Part shown: piece by piece, positions 1 through 11,802 of the stretch | How the letters are laid out: each line of letters starts with the position of its first letter | Numbering within the stretch: position 1 is the stretch's first letter | Assembly: GCF_003573695.1 (NCBI RefSeq) | Contig: NC_039360.1 | Coordinates: 65,411,911 to 65,475,910, forward strand | Reading direction: 5' to 3' | Origin: Papaver somniferum | Lineage: Eukaryota > Streptophyta > Magnoliopsida > Ranunculales > Papaveraceae | DNA length: 64,000 nucleotides | The notes under the pieces: model-generated | Databases searched by the model: none | The model's input: only the letters and a program-made list of their open reading frames with translations | Told to the model about the DNA's origin: nothing | Program-made: the position numbers and the translations under genes

Positions 1-266
1 AAAAAAGTCTCTTCAAATCTCTGAAAACAACAAATAGATGACTTTTAATTCACATTTGAATAACAACAGTGTTGGAGTGACTCTTATCAAATCCTAATCC
101 AATAACATGGAGTTTCAGAGAATTTAAATGACTTAAAAAAAGTCTCTAACCAATAATAACAAGAGACATTAGGAGACTCTCCAAAAATCTCTATGGACTA
201 ACAATAGATTTGAAAACTCTCCAGAAGTCATTTGAAATCTCATTTGACTAATATAGTTTCAATAAT

Positions 267-1286
267 TGTTAGAGCATAGCTCGGCTGAACTCACCAAGCA
301 TTGGTATGTCAAGTTTGGTTGTCATATTTTAGTATCAAAAATCATCTAGAGTCGCTTGATCAGAGTCAACTTCGTTTAGGTTAAACTACAAAATCTAGGA
401 ATGTTGAGACATACAAGTATTACTCTGAAGACCTGAAGAATGTGAAGAAGTAACGAATTACAACGACGACATCATCCTTCCTCCGTTAGTAATATTGACT
501 TGAACTGTTTCATTCCTAACGTATCTTTCAAGTCGTGCGATATTGAAAATATAACTGTGAAGCTGTATATACTGTACATATTGTATATAATACTCTAGTG
601 ATGTGACATGATAATAATAGTATGATCATAGTATTAAGAAATTAGACTACGAAGTATAACACTTATCTTTTGAACTTCGTAGATATGACATCTACATAAT
701 CTTGTATATAGTGTTATGATTATGTGTATGGGTTGTGGTGAAGATTTCATCCTAGAAAACAATGTTTTACATTTGTTTAAAGGAAGTACATTCATGAACT
801 TGTTTCGTGAATCGAAAGGGAAACCAATAGGCTTTTTGGTCCAGCTATTCATTGCATATATTTGGATGACCAATATGTGTGGGATGGTAGAACCGATCTA
901 ACTCGGGTTATATCTTGGTATAACTAATACCAGTGCCTAGACTTATGATTTGATATGACCGGTCCTTGTAATTGGTGTAACCGATAATCACCATGTGATG
1001 GTATGATCGATCCTTGTAATTGGTGTGACCGATCCTAGTAATTGGTGTGACCGATCATGAGTATTTGTGTGATCGATCCTTATAATTGGTGTATCCGATC
1101 CTGGTAACTGGTGTGACCGATCACAAGTAATACCATGTGTAGATGAAACCGATCCTTGTAACTGGTGTAACCGATCCTAGTGACTGGTGTGACCGATCAC
1201 AAGTGTTTACATATTTAGGTATAACCGATCCTAGTGATTGGTATAACCGATTGAACTCATGTATGTGACTTGGTAAGACCGATCAC
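267..1286 (+). repeat. TGTTAGAGCA-family dispersed repeat, copy 1
   Basis: The segment begins TGTTAGAGCATAGCTCGG. The same start recurs at 1287 (+), 40698 (+) and 33575 (-). The shared first ~100 bases continue through a conserved 'gaactcaccaag' block and an 'atctagagtcgcttgat' block. The copy runs into a minisatellite near its right end. A start with TG at a sharp boundary suggests the terminus of an LTR-type element, but no paired LTR, primer site or coding region was found here, so the class is left open. Confidence 0.6.
955..1262. repeat. minisatellite, unit about 21 bp (GATC...GGTGTGACC)
   Basis: Imperfect head-to-tail units of the form 'gatcctwgtaattggtgtgacc' repeat more than ten times, broken by short variants such as 'acaagtaataccatgtg'. 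It lies just downstream of copy 1 of the TGTTAGAGCA family and ends against copy 2 at 1287. No coding potential is evident. Confidence 0.8.
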
Positions 1287-1440
1287 TGTTAGAGCATAGC
1301 TCGGTTGAACTCACCAAGCTTTGGTATATAAGTTTTGATTTTCATATTTTAGTGAATCAAAACTCATCTAAGAGTCGCTTGATTGTCTAGTTACTTAGTA
1401 AATTATGTTTCAAGCAGATAACTGAGCAAGTTTCCATGGG
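1287..1440 (+). repeat. TGTTAGAGCA-family repeat, copy 2
   Basis: This is a direct repeat of the first ~110 bases at 267, with the same TGTTAGAGCATAGCTCGGTT start, the same 'atctaagagtcgcttgattg' block, and divergence afterwards. Similarity to copy 1 fades near 1400-1440, so the right edge is approximate. Confidence 0.6.
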
Positions 1441-2535
1441 TATTACTATACACTAACTTGCAGGGGCAAAAAATCAGCAGGTGCGCACAACCCATTTTTG
1501 GTTTTAAGTATAATATGTAATTGTAAAGCAATGGTCTAATACATCTAGAGCATGCAACATAGCTTTTACTTTTGAAATCCAATCTTTTGACATATTGCTA
1601 TTCTGGAGATTATGTTGTTCAGTGTCTAACCAAGTTTATCCTTTTTCGCTTCCATACTGAAAATGGTCCATCTGTGTATGTATATGAATCTAGGACTCCT
1701 ATCTAACCAAGTTTATAATTATACTAGGCTTATGTTTCCTGATTATAATTTGAATCTTAATTGTGAGACTATAATTAAACTCTTTGTTCATATGTTTTAG
1801 ACATCGAATTGAGAGCAAGTGAGTTTGTAGAGTCCTGACAAATATCCTGGGGTGAGGTTTTGAGTTAATATATCTTTTTCCCAACAGAATTCAGTTGAAA
1901 TAGTCCAAATGCATTATCAGCAGTGTAACAGTGATTATATCCCTTCCTTCTTTTTCCTTTACATCACACTCCTTCCTCCAGTTCCATCCAGAAACATGCC
2001 AGTCACAACCGTTATATCTGTCAAGCCAAATACGAATTACACGTCGAGTGGGTTCCTTAGGTTTTTAGATACCCATTTAGGCAGCAATGTCGTTCGCTTG
2101 TCAGAGTTAGAGAAATACTTCAACCAGTTTAGGTATCTAGCGTCAACTGATAAGAATTTCACATATGATTTTGATGAGTAATTTGAATCAACTGTCACTC
2201 TATACCAGTCGAGACTCGGGTTACCTATGTTATGACCGGAGATTTGATTCCACTACTCTATCTCAAGTTAGGTCACCAAGATGCGGTGTGCCTGACAATA
2301 GAGGATCATAAGTTACACACAACTAAACACTACTCGCTAACAGAGGGCAGACCCACTTGGGATCATTCCACACCAATGATGTTAAACTATACATTTTCGC
2401 CTTGATAAATTACATAACTCCGGAAAATTTATCATAAAGTTAGCGCTACAATGAAAATGATGTGATTCACTTTGGAATTTTACTTTACCTTCCAAAGATC
2501 TCTGGCCTTAACTACACTAAGGAATACCAATATCG
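1441..2535. other. spacer with no recognised gene
   Basis: The stretch is mostly AT-rich and featureless. A 90-codon open frame at 1909-2181 (+) ends in acidic and aromatic residues (NQFRYLASTDKNFTYDFDE) and looks mildly protein-like. It matches no family I know and has no convincing splice context. It may belong to the 5' part of the LINE-type ORF that follows. Confidence 0.4.
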
Positions 2536-4197
2536 TCCCAATGGGCCGTAATTGAAGATGAAGTTATGGAAGACATGAAGTTTAGTTTAATTGGTCGTAT
2601 CGACACTAAGAAAATTGATATGAAATTTGAGATCGCAACCCAAAACTTATTATCACAATGGAGGATAAAGGGTGGTTGTCGATTCATTCCTTTACCTAAG
2701 GGTTATTTTACTATGACGTTCTCAAACGCCGAAGATGCTGATAAAGTTCTTGAGGATGGTCCTTACATCATCGAGTCTACTGTTAATAATATCAAAATCA
2801 TCCATGTTGTTCGTGTTCAACCATGAACGACTGGTTTTGATCCTGAAAAACAAAAAGTTTCGTCTACCTTTGTTTGGGTTCAATATCCAGGGTTGAGACA
2901 AGAATATTGGACGGGAAAAATTCTTTTGGGAATGACAGCAACCCTAGGTAAACCTGTCAAAGTTGATGAACTAATATTTAAGAAGACGTTTGGTTATTAT
3001 GCGTCAGTTTTGGTCGAAATCGATTTTTCGAAATCTGTTGATAGAACTATATACGTTCAGTCGAGTTGGGATCCTGAAGGCTATGAACAGGTGGTGGAAA
3101 TTCCAAAACATCCTGGGTTTTGCGAGCACTGCAAGGTTTTAGGTCATTATATTGATTAATGTAAAGTTAAATCACGACCCGTAGCTGAAAACATTGATGC
3201 TACTACGTCAGGTAATGTAGCAGATAATAGAGTTGATCCTAATAATAATTTTAAAGATCGTAGAAGAGGTAACAGGAACAGAGACTTTGTTGCCCCAACA
3301 ACTGAAGAAGTCAACAATATAATAAATTGTTACAGGCGAGAAGACAATCTGTATTCGCATTAGCTAAGGGTACAAAAACTAAATTCAGTGATGATTGTGC
3401 TGAAAATTCGGGTAACGTAAACACTGGTAAGTTTGATGTTCTTAAAAATATGGACGGAACTGAGGAAGATGATAAGATGGGCGACAACCAAGAAAGTGAG
3501 GATGAAGAAGTGGAAAATGTTTATGATGAGTCATCTAAAGATGTAGGGGATAAACCTATAACTCCTGAAGTTGATATCAGTAGTCAGCAATCGAGAATAA
3601 CCCTGCCAGTTCTTGGAGCTGATGGAGTTGTTATGAATGAAACCATACCTGAAACTATTGTATCGGAGAGCGGTACCTCAGTCATCACCCCTACTACTCA
3701 AAAATCAGCAATAGTAGTTGATGATCCCACTATTATTGAAATTATTGTTGCCGGTAACAATAAAAGACGTAAACGTACGAATAAATCTAAGAGAATCTCT
3801 CGGAAGAGGAAATACGTATGTATCAGAAGAGATTGGAGGAAGAGGGGCTAGCAATGTCAAGGTTCGCTCAAGAAATTATAGATACTGCAGCAAATAATCT
3901 TATTGATGAATTAACAGAGAGGTGGCCAATGAGGATGTGGAACAAGTTGCAACATATTATAATGAGGGGATGGATGATGATATTAACTGATCAGCGATTG
4001 TACGTTATATTCCAAGGGGGTCTACTATAAACTCTCCTAACAAAGCTAAAGGGTTTGACCCTATTGCGGAGGAAGAAGCTCAGAGAATCTTGAATTTTGT
4101 AAATATGAAGTTGGCTATAACATCAGTTAATGGTAATACATCGAGGAGTAGTAAAGTGCGTGGTCCTTTACGGTCACAAAAACGCAGTTTTAAATGA
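2536..4197 (+). pseudogene. LINE-type ORF1 (DUF4283 + CCHC knuckle), decayed
   Basis: The frame reads as a plant L1-like retrotransposon ORF1 protein. An N-terminal DUF4283-type region (SLIGRIDTKK ... GCRFIPLPKGYFTMTF) is followed by a WVQYPGL segment and a zinc knuckle of the zf-CCHC_4 type, CEHCKVLGHYIDxC. An acidic, Ser/Thr-rich tail follows, then a basic end (RSQKRSFK) at 4197. The frame is broken by an in-frame TGA at 2824, a TAA inside the knuckle at 3157 (where the last Cys follows), and frame changes after 3300 and near 3850. No reverse transcriptase ORF follows, so this is a truncated, dead copy. The protein would have bound element RNA in the retrotransposition particle. Confidence 0.8.
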
Positions 4198-5543
4198 AGT
4201 TATGTTGCTAGAATGATGAGTGCTACGTACACGAGTAGTCTGTTGGGTGCTTGGAGTTCGCGTGGTATTAATGCTTGAAGTTTAACGGGTGTTATAGGTT
4301 TTTACGGTTTCCTGTAAGGGACTGTTTTGCTCATTTCTATTCATTTTAATGGGTCAGGATCCCTTGACAAAAGGTTTTGACAAACCTTTAAACAAAATTT
4401 AGTAACCGTCCGATCCCATAAATCTAACGGTTTGATTTTTAGATGACTAGCCACTTAACTTGAGTCTGTTTTGTGTTTGGCTAATGGATAGACTTTCCGA
4501 TAATATTTAATATTTAACTGAATACATTCGTCTTCTTCCCATACTATCATCTAATTTAGCTAATGGATTTTGCATCTCCTTGATTTACCATTTTAACTTT
4601 AACGTATAAAAGTTTGGAATTGATATTTTATTATGGATGTTTTAATTAAATTTCTGAATTGTTAATAGCGATGAGATTAGTATACAGTGGATCACCAATA
4701 AAAATTTCAAAACTTTGAATCAAGAGGAAAGAATAGAATTTTGATTAGCATTCACCCTAAAACACTAGATTTTAATTAGAAATGGCTGCTTTTTTAGTCC
4801 CACCTACTGGTTTGGATACTTGAAGGATGTGGAGGCATATATACTTGATAATCAAGTTATAACTTGGTGACATCAATAGATTCAGGGAAGAATTGACGTC
4901 AGTAGAGGATGATCAAGTTATAAATAAACATTTTTCGATGATTCTTTCCTAAGCTTACAACATAGTAAAAGATTCAAGTTAAGGTTTCTTCGGGCCATTA
5001 GCAGAAGAAGATGAAGCACAAAAAGATCTCAGGTTATTTTCTTTCCCATAATTCGGTAGTCATGTCAAAACCTTTTGGCGAGGGATCCCAATCCTTTAGA
5101 TTTTTAGAGATTTTATCTGCCCTTTAGCTCTATAAAGAGTCTGGGACCCCTCGGGTCCCCTTTGTAATTACTGTTTTTGACTTTAATATTATGATTTGGC
5201 TAAAAAAGGGCCGTAATTGAAGAACGCCTAGCACTTCTGTTAACCAGAAGAACAGCCATTCTGTTCCCTCTTTGTAGTATATATATATTTGCTGTCTGAT
5301 ATGGAAATTTTTTCGATTTCGATTTCGATTTGATACTAAGATGGCCACTACAGTAACAAATGAAACGCCCAGTCGCCCATGTTTGTTAACATGTACGGAG
5401 TTGAATACTTTGTACACACTACTTCAAATCAGAGTGTGGTCTCATCTCAATGATTATCACAGGAGTCGATTTTGTGCATAATCTCTAAAACTTGACTTGA
5501 ATAAGAATAACCCTGCCCTTACAATTCAAATACTAAACCAGAT
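4198..5543. other. intergenic, no gene recognised
   Basis: The sequence is AT-rich, with short runs of 'gatttc' repeats near 5310-5330. Open frames in this interval (for example 5130-5417 on the minus strand) have no recognisable domain. I saw no downstream exon of ribosomal protein S11, which would be expected here on the minus strand if the gene were complete. Confidence 0.4.
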
Positions 5544-5552
5544 CTCATGTAA

Positions 5553-5680
5553 GAGGGAGGATCCATGGACACTCTTAGATGGACATGGACAAGAATTCAT
5601 TATCGTTTGTGTTTTACGGAGAAAATGGCGCAAATCTTGTCCGACCTTGTCCATCTAAGAGTGTCCATGAATCCTCCCTC
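5553..5680. mobile_element. 128-bp Mutator-like MITE with 9-bp TSD
   Basis: The element is an inverted repeat. The left arm starts GAGGGAGGATCCATGGACAC, and the right arm read in reverse starts GAGGGAGGATTCATGGACAC. The arms match over about 32 bases with one mismatch before diverging. It is flanked by the perfect direct repeat CTCATGTAA at 5544-5552 and 5681-5689. A 9-bp duplication is characteristic of Mutator-superfamily insertions. There is no coding capacity. Confidence 0.85.
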
Positions 5681-5867
5681 CTCATGTAAAGCTTAGAAAT
5701 ATGATTACAAAATTTTTGATATCAAAACATCTCATAAACTTGTAGAATCTGAATCAACGTTGCTAATTTGGTAATTCAAAATCTATCAAACTAGTTGCAA
5801 AAACTTCAGGGTTTTGATTCCAAAATGAGCTCATAGCAATTACAGGTTAACCTAATGTGGTTCTTAC

Positions 5868-6012
5868 CTCTGGTATTTCTTGACATAGTGCAGGTAATTA
5901 CAACGGACAATAATGGTCCTCACCATCTTGGCACTGTGGCAGGTACCAGCTAGAATACGGCCTCTGATAGAAACATCGCCAGTAAATGGACATTTCTTAT
6001 CAATATATGTAC
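5868..6012 (-). pseudogene. RPS11: orphan exon of cytosolic ribosomal protein S11 (uS17)
   Basis: The minus strand contains a 145-nt exon with consensus ends: TTTGCAG before it and AG|GTAAGAAC after it. It encodes 47 complete codons beginning [20 protein letters not shown] and ending LHYVKKYQ, the central part of the small-subunit protein uS17/S11. Phases are intact (two leading and two trailing bases). Compared with the family consensus as I know it there are a few unusual residues (GDVS for GTVS, a Cys and Asn where the family usually has Arg and Asp after IIVR). I could not find the N-terminal exons upstream to about 6900 or the C-terminal exons (YEKRHSN...) downstream to about 4400. It is therefore most likely a gene fragment carried here by duplication or transposition. 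A gene with very long introns is less likely. Confidence 0.85.
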
Positions 6013-7094
6013 CTGCAAACAAAGTCATTCATGTCTATTTAATAAAAGCTCATAGCCACGGAAACAAATCCGTTGCTTTAACAATGTTTGAATGCAACAC
6101 CAAATGAACATCATCAACATGCAGGTGTGCCAAGCATACACTTACAAACAAGTGATTACATTGTTCTACTCCTGGTATTATATCAAAATGCTATCCTTCC
6201 CTTAATACTTAACCAACAGAACCAAATAGGTTCATCATATTTGATTGTCTATCACATTAACATTGTCGTGAGTATCAAGATTTAAGATGTTTAGTTTTTA
6301 ATGCCTAATGAAATGAGCTGCACCCTAGATTATATGGTAACCAATATCTTTACTTTTACTTCTCTAATGTAATGCATAATTATTACCAAGGCTATGAATA
6401 TTACAGCTTGATAGAAAGAAAACAAAATGATCCCAGTTACTGCAATCACTTGCGTAAGGGTATATCACAGATAGCCAACAGAAAAACAAGAAAAACAAGA
6501 AACCCGGCCCAGGAAGCATCAAGATAGCCAGCAGAAAAAGAAGAAAAACAAGAAATCCCACTACAGAAGTACAAACTATATCAGGATAGTGTATATCACA
6601 GATTCACAATAAACTACATGCGACTTAGGTTGCCTTGTTTTTAATACAGGAAACAAATTTTAGGGCCGAAACAACGGAGTAGATCCACATCCACTGCCCC
6701 ACCAGACATACAGTAGGGTATTTCCATGTTTTAACTTAATGTTAATCCAATCAAACACAAGAAACTACATACAGAATATTGTTTCAAATCCTACATAAAA
6801 CTACTACTTCAAACCAGAAGACATTCCATCCGCCCTAAGGGGGAGTCTGGTAGGAGGTTTTCCACTTAATTTAGTAAATGGATCCGCTAGGTTTTCTTTA
6901 GACTTTACACGATCGATATTATTCCACTAGAGAGCAATTGTTTCACCGTATCATGTCTTCGACGGATATGTTTAGACAAGCGCAAATTTGGAACAAATGT
7001 GATCATGAGTGCATGCAATTTATCTGATGAAGAGAAGTACAGTAACACTGGATAATATAACCGAGACAACCATACCTGAACCATAAATAACACA
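6013..7094. other. 3' flank of ABCF4 and spacer
   Basis: This is non-coding by inspection. The part nearest 7094 must include the 3' UTR of the ABCF gene. A purine-rich direct repeat (gccagcagaaaaagaagaaaaacaagaaa and relatives) occurs at 6475-6555. No polyadenylation signal can be fixed with confidence. Confidence 0.4.
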
Positions 7095-9296
7095 TCAGTC
7101 ATCCACCTCCGCTTTGATCTCTTTTTGAAGGTCTTCCTTGTATTCATCGAACGTCCCAGGGAAAGATTCTACGGTCCCATTCTCAACTATCCAAATCTGA
7201 CTCTTCTCTTCATCTTCACAGACCCTTGATATTAGCCTGGAATCATGACTAACCAACACAACACCACCTGTGAATTCATCTAAAGCATCTGCTAGTGCAT
7301 CAATACTCTGCATATCCAAGTGGTTTGTTGGCTCGTCTAATAGCAGAATGTGTGGTTTTGACATGGAGATTGAAGTGAAGACAACCCTAGCCTTTTGCCC
7401 ACCAGACAATTTCACAATTGGTGTAAGGTGGTTATGGCTGGGAAGCCCAAACTTTCCAAGACTCGCGCGAACAGCCTCTTGTTTGCTAAGACCTTCTTGT
7501 TCAGGATGAAGCCGAAGAAGATACTGGACAGGGGTTTCCTCCATTGTTAATAGATCCACAAAGTGCTGTGAATACCTCCCGATTCTCAACTTCTGACTCT
7601 TTCGAGCCTCCCCCTCCGTGGGAACCAAATCACCAGCAAGAAGATTAAGAAGAGTAGATTTTCCAGCTCCATTTGGGCCCACAATTGCTACTCGGGTGCC
7701 CATATCAATACCAACGTCAACATTGGAGAGCCTGAAATCATCCCTGTTTGGATAACTAAAATTCACATCAATAAGCTGCATGAGAGGAGGGGTAAGTTCG
7801 GTTGGCTCTGGAAAATGAAACTGTACATCGTAGTCTCTCCACTTCTTTGGGGCCTCCGCCACAGGTTCATCCTCGTCAACCTTCCCCTTTGCTTTGCTCT
7901 TCGATTCTTTCTTATTATTATACTCAATCCGTTCTTTGACCTTCTTTTGCTGAGCCTGATTTCCACTCCTTTTTGAAGCCTTCACCTGTTTGTCAAATAT
8001 CTCAAATTTCTTATTCATCTCCTTGCGACGTTGCTCATACCCTCTTTCAAACTCATCGAAATTTCCACGATATAGTTGAAGCTTCAGATCATGAAGATGG
8101 ATAATTTCATTGCAAACAGTATTCAGAAAGTCACGATCGTGAGAGACCACAACAAGTGTCTTCTTCCAACGACACAGGTATTCTTCCAACCAGAGAACAG
8201 CACGAAGATCAAGATGGTTGGTGGGTTCATCAAGTAGTAGAAGGGTTGGCTGGACAAACAGTGCCCTAGCTAATGAGATTCTCATCCTCCACCCTCCACT
8301 AAAGGATCGTGTGGCTCGCACCTGCATATCTTTAGTGAAACCTAATCCAGCAAGTATCTTTGACGCCTGAGACTCAGCTGCATCAGCCCCAATCACCTGC
8401 AACCTCTCATATAACTCAGCAAGTTTTTCACCTGTGTCGTCATCTTCATTGTTGTTTTCCTCATCCCCGTCAAGAGATAAATTTTGCAAAGCCGCAACTT
8501 CTTCACGGAGTTTGACGAGTTCTTCATTGGCCGAGACGACAGCTTCAAGGGCTGATTTATCATCACCAACTACTTCTTGCTCAACCAAAAGAACATCAAT
8601 ATTTTTCGGCACGGGAATCTTCCTCCAAGCAAGAAGTTTCAATAACGTGGACTTCCCCATTCCATTAGGTCCAATCAAACCATATCTCTTCCCATGGGCA
8701 ATCTTCACGGATGTATTCTTGAGAAGCTCTTTACCCCGTGCCGATACAGAGAAATTTTCAATTGTAATATCTTTAACATTAGCATCAGCATTATCTTCAC
8801 CTTCAAGGACCGAAGCACGACTACCAATGACAACACTGAAGGCTTCACGATCATCCCTAAGAGCCTCTTTTTTTGCCCGAGCTGCAGCTTCGGCAGCCAG
8901 CATTTCCTTCTTTCTTTTCTCTTCTTTCGTTCTTCTTTTCTTCTTTCGTTTTTTTCGCATCTAGGGAGGCAGCTTCAAGTGGCTTTATATCAGCATGGCG
9001 ATTAGATTTCCCAGGAACATTACCACTGGGATTATTTTGTTGGTCTTCTTCAGACAACTCATCCTCATCTTCATCAGATGGTGGAAGATCTATGTCATCA
9101 GTATAAGATGTGCGTTTCGGGGCTACTTTTGCTTTAGACTTGCTAGTAGTGGCAGAGGAGGAACCCTTAGGTTTCTCAGACTTTTGGTCCATACTGGCAA
9201 GCATAGCCGAAACTGATAACTTCTCCTTCTTACCATCTTTTGTAGCAGTTTTACCTGTTTTGGCTGTTCCAGCCTCTTCAGCTTTTTTTCTCCCAT
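7095..9296 (-). CDS. ABCF4: ABCF-type ATPase, ABCF4/GCN4 class
   Basis: Soluble twin-ATPase ABC protein without membrane domains; the GCN20-related plant ABCF group acts at ribosomes and in stress signalling. Numbering from the ATG at 9296 gives about 733 residues, close to the family length. The N-terminus is Lys/Asp/Glu-rich with a conserved EKLSVSAMLASMDQK block. The first ATPase has Walker A GPNGMGKST at about 209-217, signature FSGGWRMR at about 332 and Walker B LLLLDEPTNHLD at about 352. A charged linker and the second ATPase follow, with GPNGAGKST at about 540, LSGGQKAR at about 630 and HILLLDEPTNHLD at about 649. The stop is TGA at 7095. All of residues 113-733 lie in one uninterrupted frame. 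Upstream the frame changes twice. Just after the ATG, the family-like reading (KKAEEAG) sits in another frame, as if one base were missing. At an A7 run near 8953-8959 one base is in excess and restores the original frame. Both sites are A homopolymers, so assembly error is as likely as real damage. Confidence 0.93.
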
Positions 9297-9303
9297 TGAA
9301 AAC

Positions 9304-10048
9304 CTGAACATAAAAACATAAAACAAAGTAAAACATATAAGCAAGGAATATTTCTATATGCTTGTTGTCGGCCGGTATCAACAAGTTTTAACCAATACGA
9401 TGAAGCCTTGCTACAAATGCCAGGACATATATCTAAAACTAATCAGTTAACATATTACAACATTTTGTAGAGATAGCCATACAAATTTATAACAGTAGTC
9501 AATGAGCAGTTAGATAATAAAAAAGATGAAATTGCTATGAACTATTAAAATTGTTTGTATACACTACCAAGGGACTTTGTAAATAAAATTCAAAATCATC
9601 AAGCGAGTGATACTGAGAACTTCAATTTTCTCAATAACATATATAATCCGACCCATCATTAAGCCGAGTCGGGTCGGGCGGGTGCGAGTTTATCGTCTTA
9701 TTTGGAAATGAAACATTACAGTCTCAAATCACTAAAATCAGGATGCACAATCTGGCACAATCCAATTGAGGATAAAACTAGTATCCGATGAAGCGACCTT
9801 TGGTGTGTTTGCTTTCACTCAATTCATTTCTCATAAACCAGAGATGTAATAGATCAGAAAGAAATTAATAAAGGATGAACTCAAAATTCGAAGTCCCCAA
9901 ATAAAAGATCAAGTTATAAAAGGACTCACATAATTAAATCCATACAGCAAACTAAGACCATCCCATGAATTTGTAAAGAATTCCTAAACATCATTAACTA
10001 ATTTAATCAGAGAGTAAAATCACATTTACTTGCAGAGAAACTCCATAC
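9304..10048 (-). other. 5' leader intron of ABCF4
   Basis: On the minus strand a donor AAG|GTATGG at 10048 and an acceptor ATGTTCAG|GTTTTC at 9304 bracket a 745-base AT-rich interval. The proposed start codon lies eight bases into the downstream exon. No coding exon was seen upstream that keeps frame, so this is taken as an intron in the 5' UTR, common in plant housekeeping genes. Confidence 0.65.
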
Positions 10049-10200
10049 CTTAACATCACCAACTCTTGTTAGTTTCACTTTCCTATCTCCCTAACCTCAC
10101 CATCTCTAACGTTTTGCTCCCCTTATTGGTTTGAGAAGGACGTCGGAGAGAGGAGAACAGGGAAAAGCAGAAATTTTACCCTAATCATCTTCATGCAAGT
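10049..10200 (-). other. probable first, non-coding exon of ABCF4
   Basis: The interval reads on the minus strand as a pyrimidine-rich leader (CTCCTCTCTCCGACGTCC) followed by purine-rich sequence up to the donor at 10049. The only ATGs in it open very short frames. The upstream limit is a guess, as no clear TATA element was fixed. Confidence 0.45.
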
Positions 10201-10269
10201 TCCCAAGGAAAAATTGAAGATCGAAAATTACTAGAAGTAGTGAATTAATCGATTAACTTAACTTCTAAC

Positions 10270-10420
10270 AACATGTTTGTTTTCTCCTCTATATAGGTAG
10301 AGGGTTCTACATAGAGGTTTGCATCTACCTCTAGATAAAAACCACTACATAATGTCTCTTAAATTTATGTTTGTTTCATCACTATCTAATAACTCTATAT
10401 TTAGAATCAGTATTTTTCAT
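10270..10420. repeat. short dispersed repeat with 'aacatgtttgtttt...ctctatatagg'
   Basis: The stretch resembles, in opposite orientation, the one at 27050-27240: both combine aacatgtttgttttttcctctat, 'tctacctcta' and 'ctagataaaaac' blocks. This looks like a MITE family present twice. The exact ends and target duplication were not resolved. Confidence 0.35.
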
Positions 10421-11802
10421 TTCCCATTTCACCCTTATATAAAATAAACAAATTCCATGAAGACCATTCCATACAAAAGAATTCTAAAATCTATATAGTT
10501 CAAAGATGAAATTCATACAAAAATAAATGCTAAAATTCATATAATTCAAATTTGAAATTCAAATATAGAATGTTGTGATGTGGCTCTAACAACACCAAAA
10601 CCTCCTCTCCAAACCTTTTACACTAGCCGTGGACAGTAACCATCATATGAATAATAACCTTTACACTAGTCGTGGACAGTAACGAACTGAAATAGCTAGC
10701 AGTGGAATCAAAACAATTATGCACAGTATCCAAGACATCACCACACACTTAAATTAACCAATTAGAACCAATCATCTCCAGGCAATAAGAGTGAATAGTA
10801 ACACCCAGATCTTAAAAGTGGAATCAGCCTATCTGTTCCCAAGTAACGTTTCCCGTCGAGTAGGATATTTTCTTGGGAACACGAGGTTTCATAACTGTCA
10901 TCACACTGTCACTGTTCCTTCCTATGATGGTGACCAATTTTTTTTACTCACAACCACTGGCATGAATCATTTCAAGGCAGTACTAGTATACCATATGAGG
11001 CTTATGCTCGAATTACCAACCAAAACACCAACAAGCATTCTAGACACAACACTTATCTCAATTTATTCACACATACAGTATGGTAGACATAGGGAGCAGA
11101 TGAAAGAAGAAAATCTGCAGTCTATAGCTATCTGTGATAAGTAGGTATAGATGTTGCTTGCCTCACACCCACCGACATTAAAGAAGATATAAAAGACAAC
11201 ATAGCAACAGAAGTACCCAATTGACAAGAACATCTTTGAGTATCATAAGCACACTTACTAACACTGAAATCTGGCTAGAGCACCAACACTTCCTAGCAAA
11301 TAGTTACAGTGACAAGGCTCATGTGGTAACTGAAGGTAAACTGTCCACAATCAGTGAACGCCAATCTGAATTATATTGAACACAAAAATAAAAAGGGAGA
11401 ACAATTCAAAGTCGAAGTAACAAATTGTACATGCCAAACACAGGGTATATGTCAAAATTTCATTCCGTGGATGAAGGACTTCAAAATGAGAGTATGTCCT
11501 GTATCTGACACACAAGTGGATAACTGTAAAACATGTGCCCAGTGGCCATGCCATATAACTTCCTTCCTTCCTGTGTATAAATCCAAACAAGGGTATGATA
11601 CATGAATTCCTGCATGAATGTCTATATGTGGGGTGGGACAGAACTTCTAGATATTGATAAACATTTGAAACTCGCCAATCTAATACATTCAAAAGAATAG
11701 CATTTAAATAGGATGTTTACGAATATAATTATATTTTTAATGCTTAAGCCACAGAAAAGGAAGCATACAAAGACAACAGAGAATCAGAAAAAGCCTGCTC
11801 AC
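10421..11802. other. spacer, no recognised gene
   Basis: Contains a short direct repeat: 'ttttacactagccgtggaca' at about 10617 recurs as 'tttacactagtcgtggaca' near 10660. Open frames at 10791-11144 (+) and 11351-11692 (-) have no recognisable domain. The part next to 11803 may be intron of the unidentified minus-strand gene. Confidence 0.35.

Noticed and set aside
955..1262. Regular short repeats that might suggest a CRISPR-like array
   Set aside because: Head-to-tail units without unique spacers in a plant genome; a minisatellite.
8434..8964. Open frame of 176 codons on the plus strand, opposite ABCF4
   Set aside because: It is the antisense shadow of a strongly conserved coding region; it is Ser/Phe-rich, as expected for the reverse of acidic/Lys-rich codons.
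10791..11144. 117-codon plus-strand frame
   Set aside because: Composition is not clearly protein-like, no motif, and no promoter or splice support; treated as spacer.
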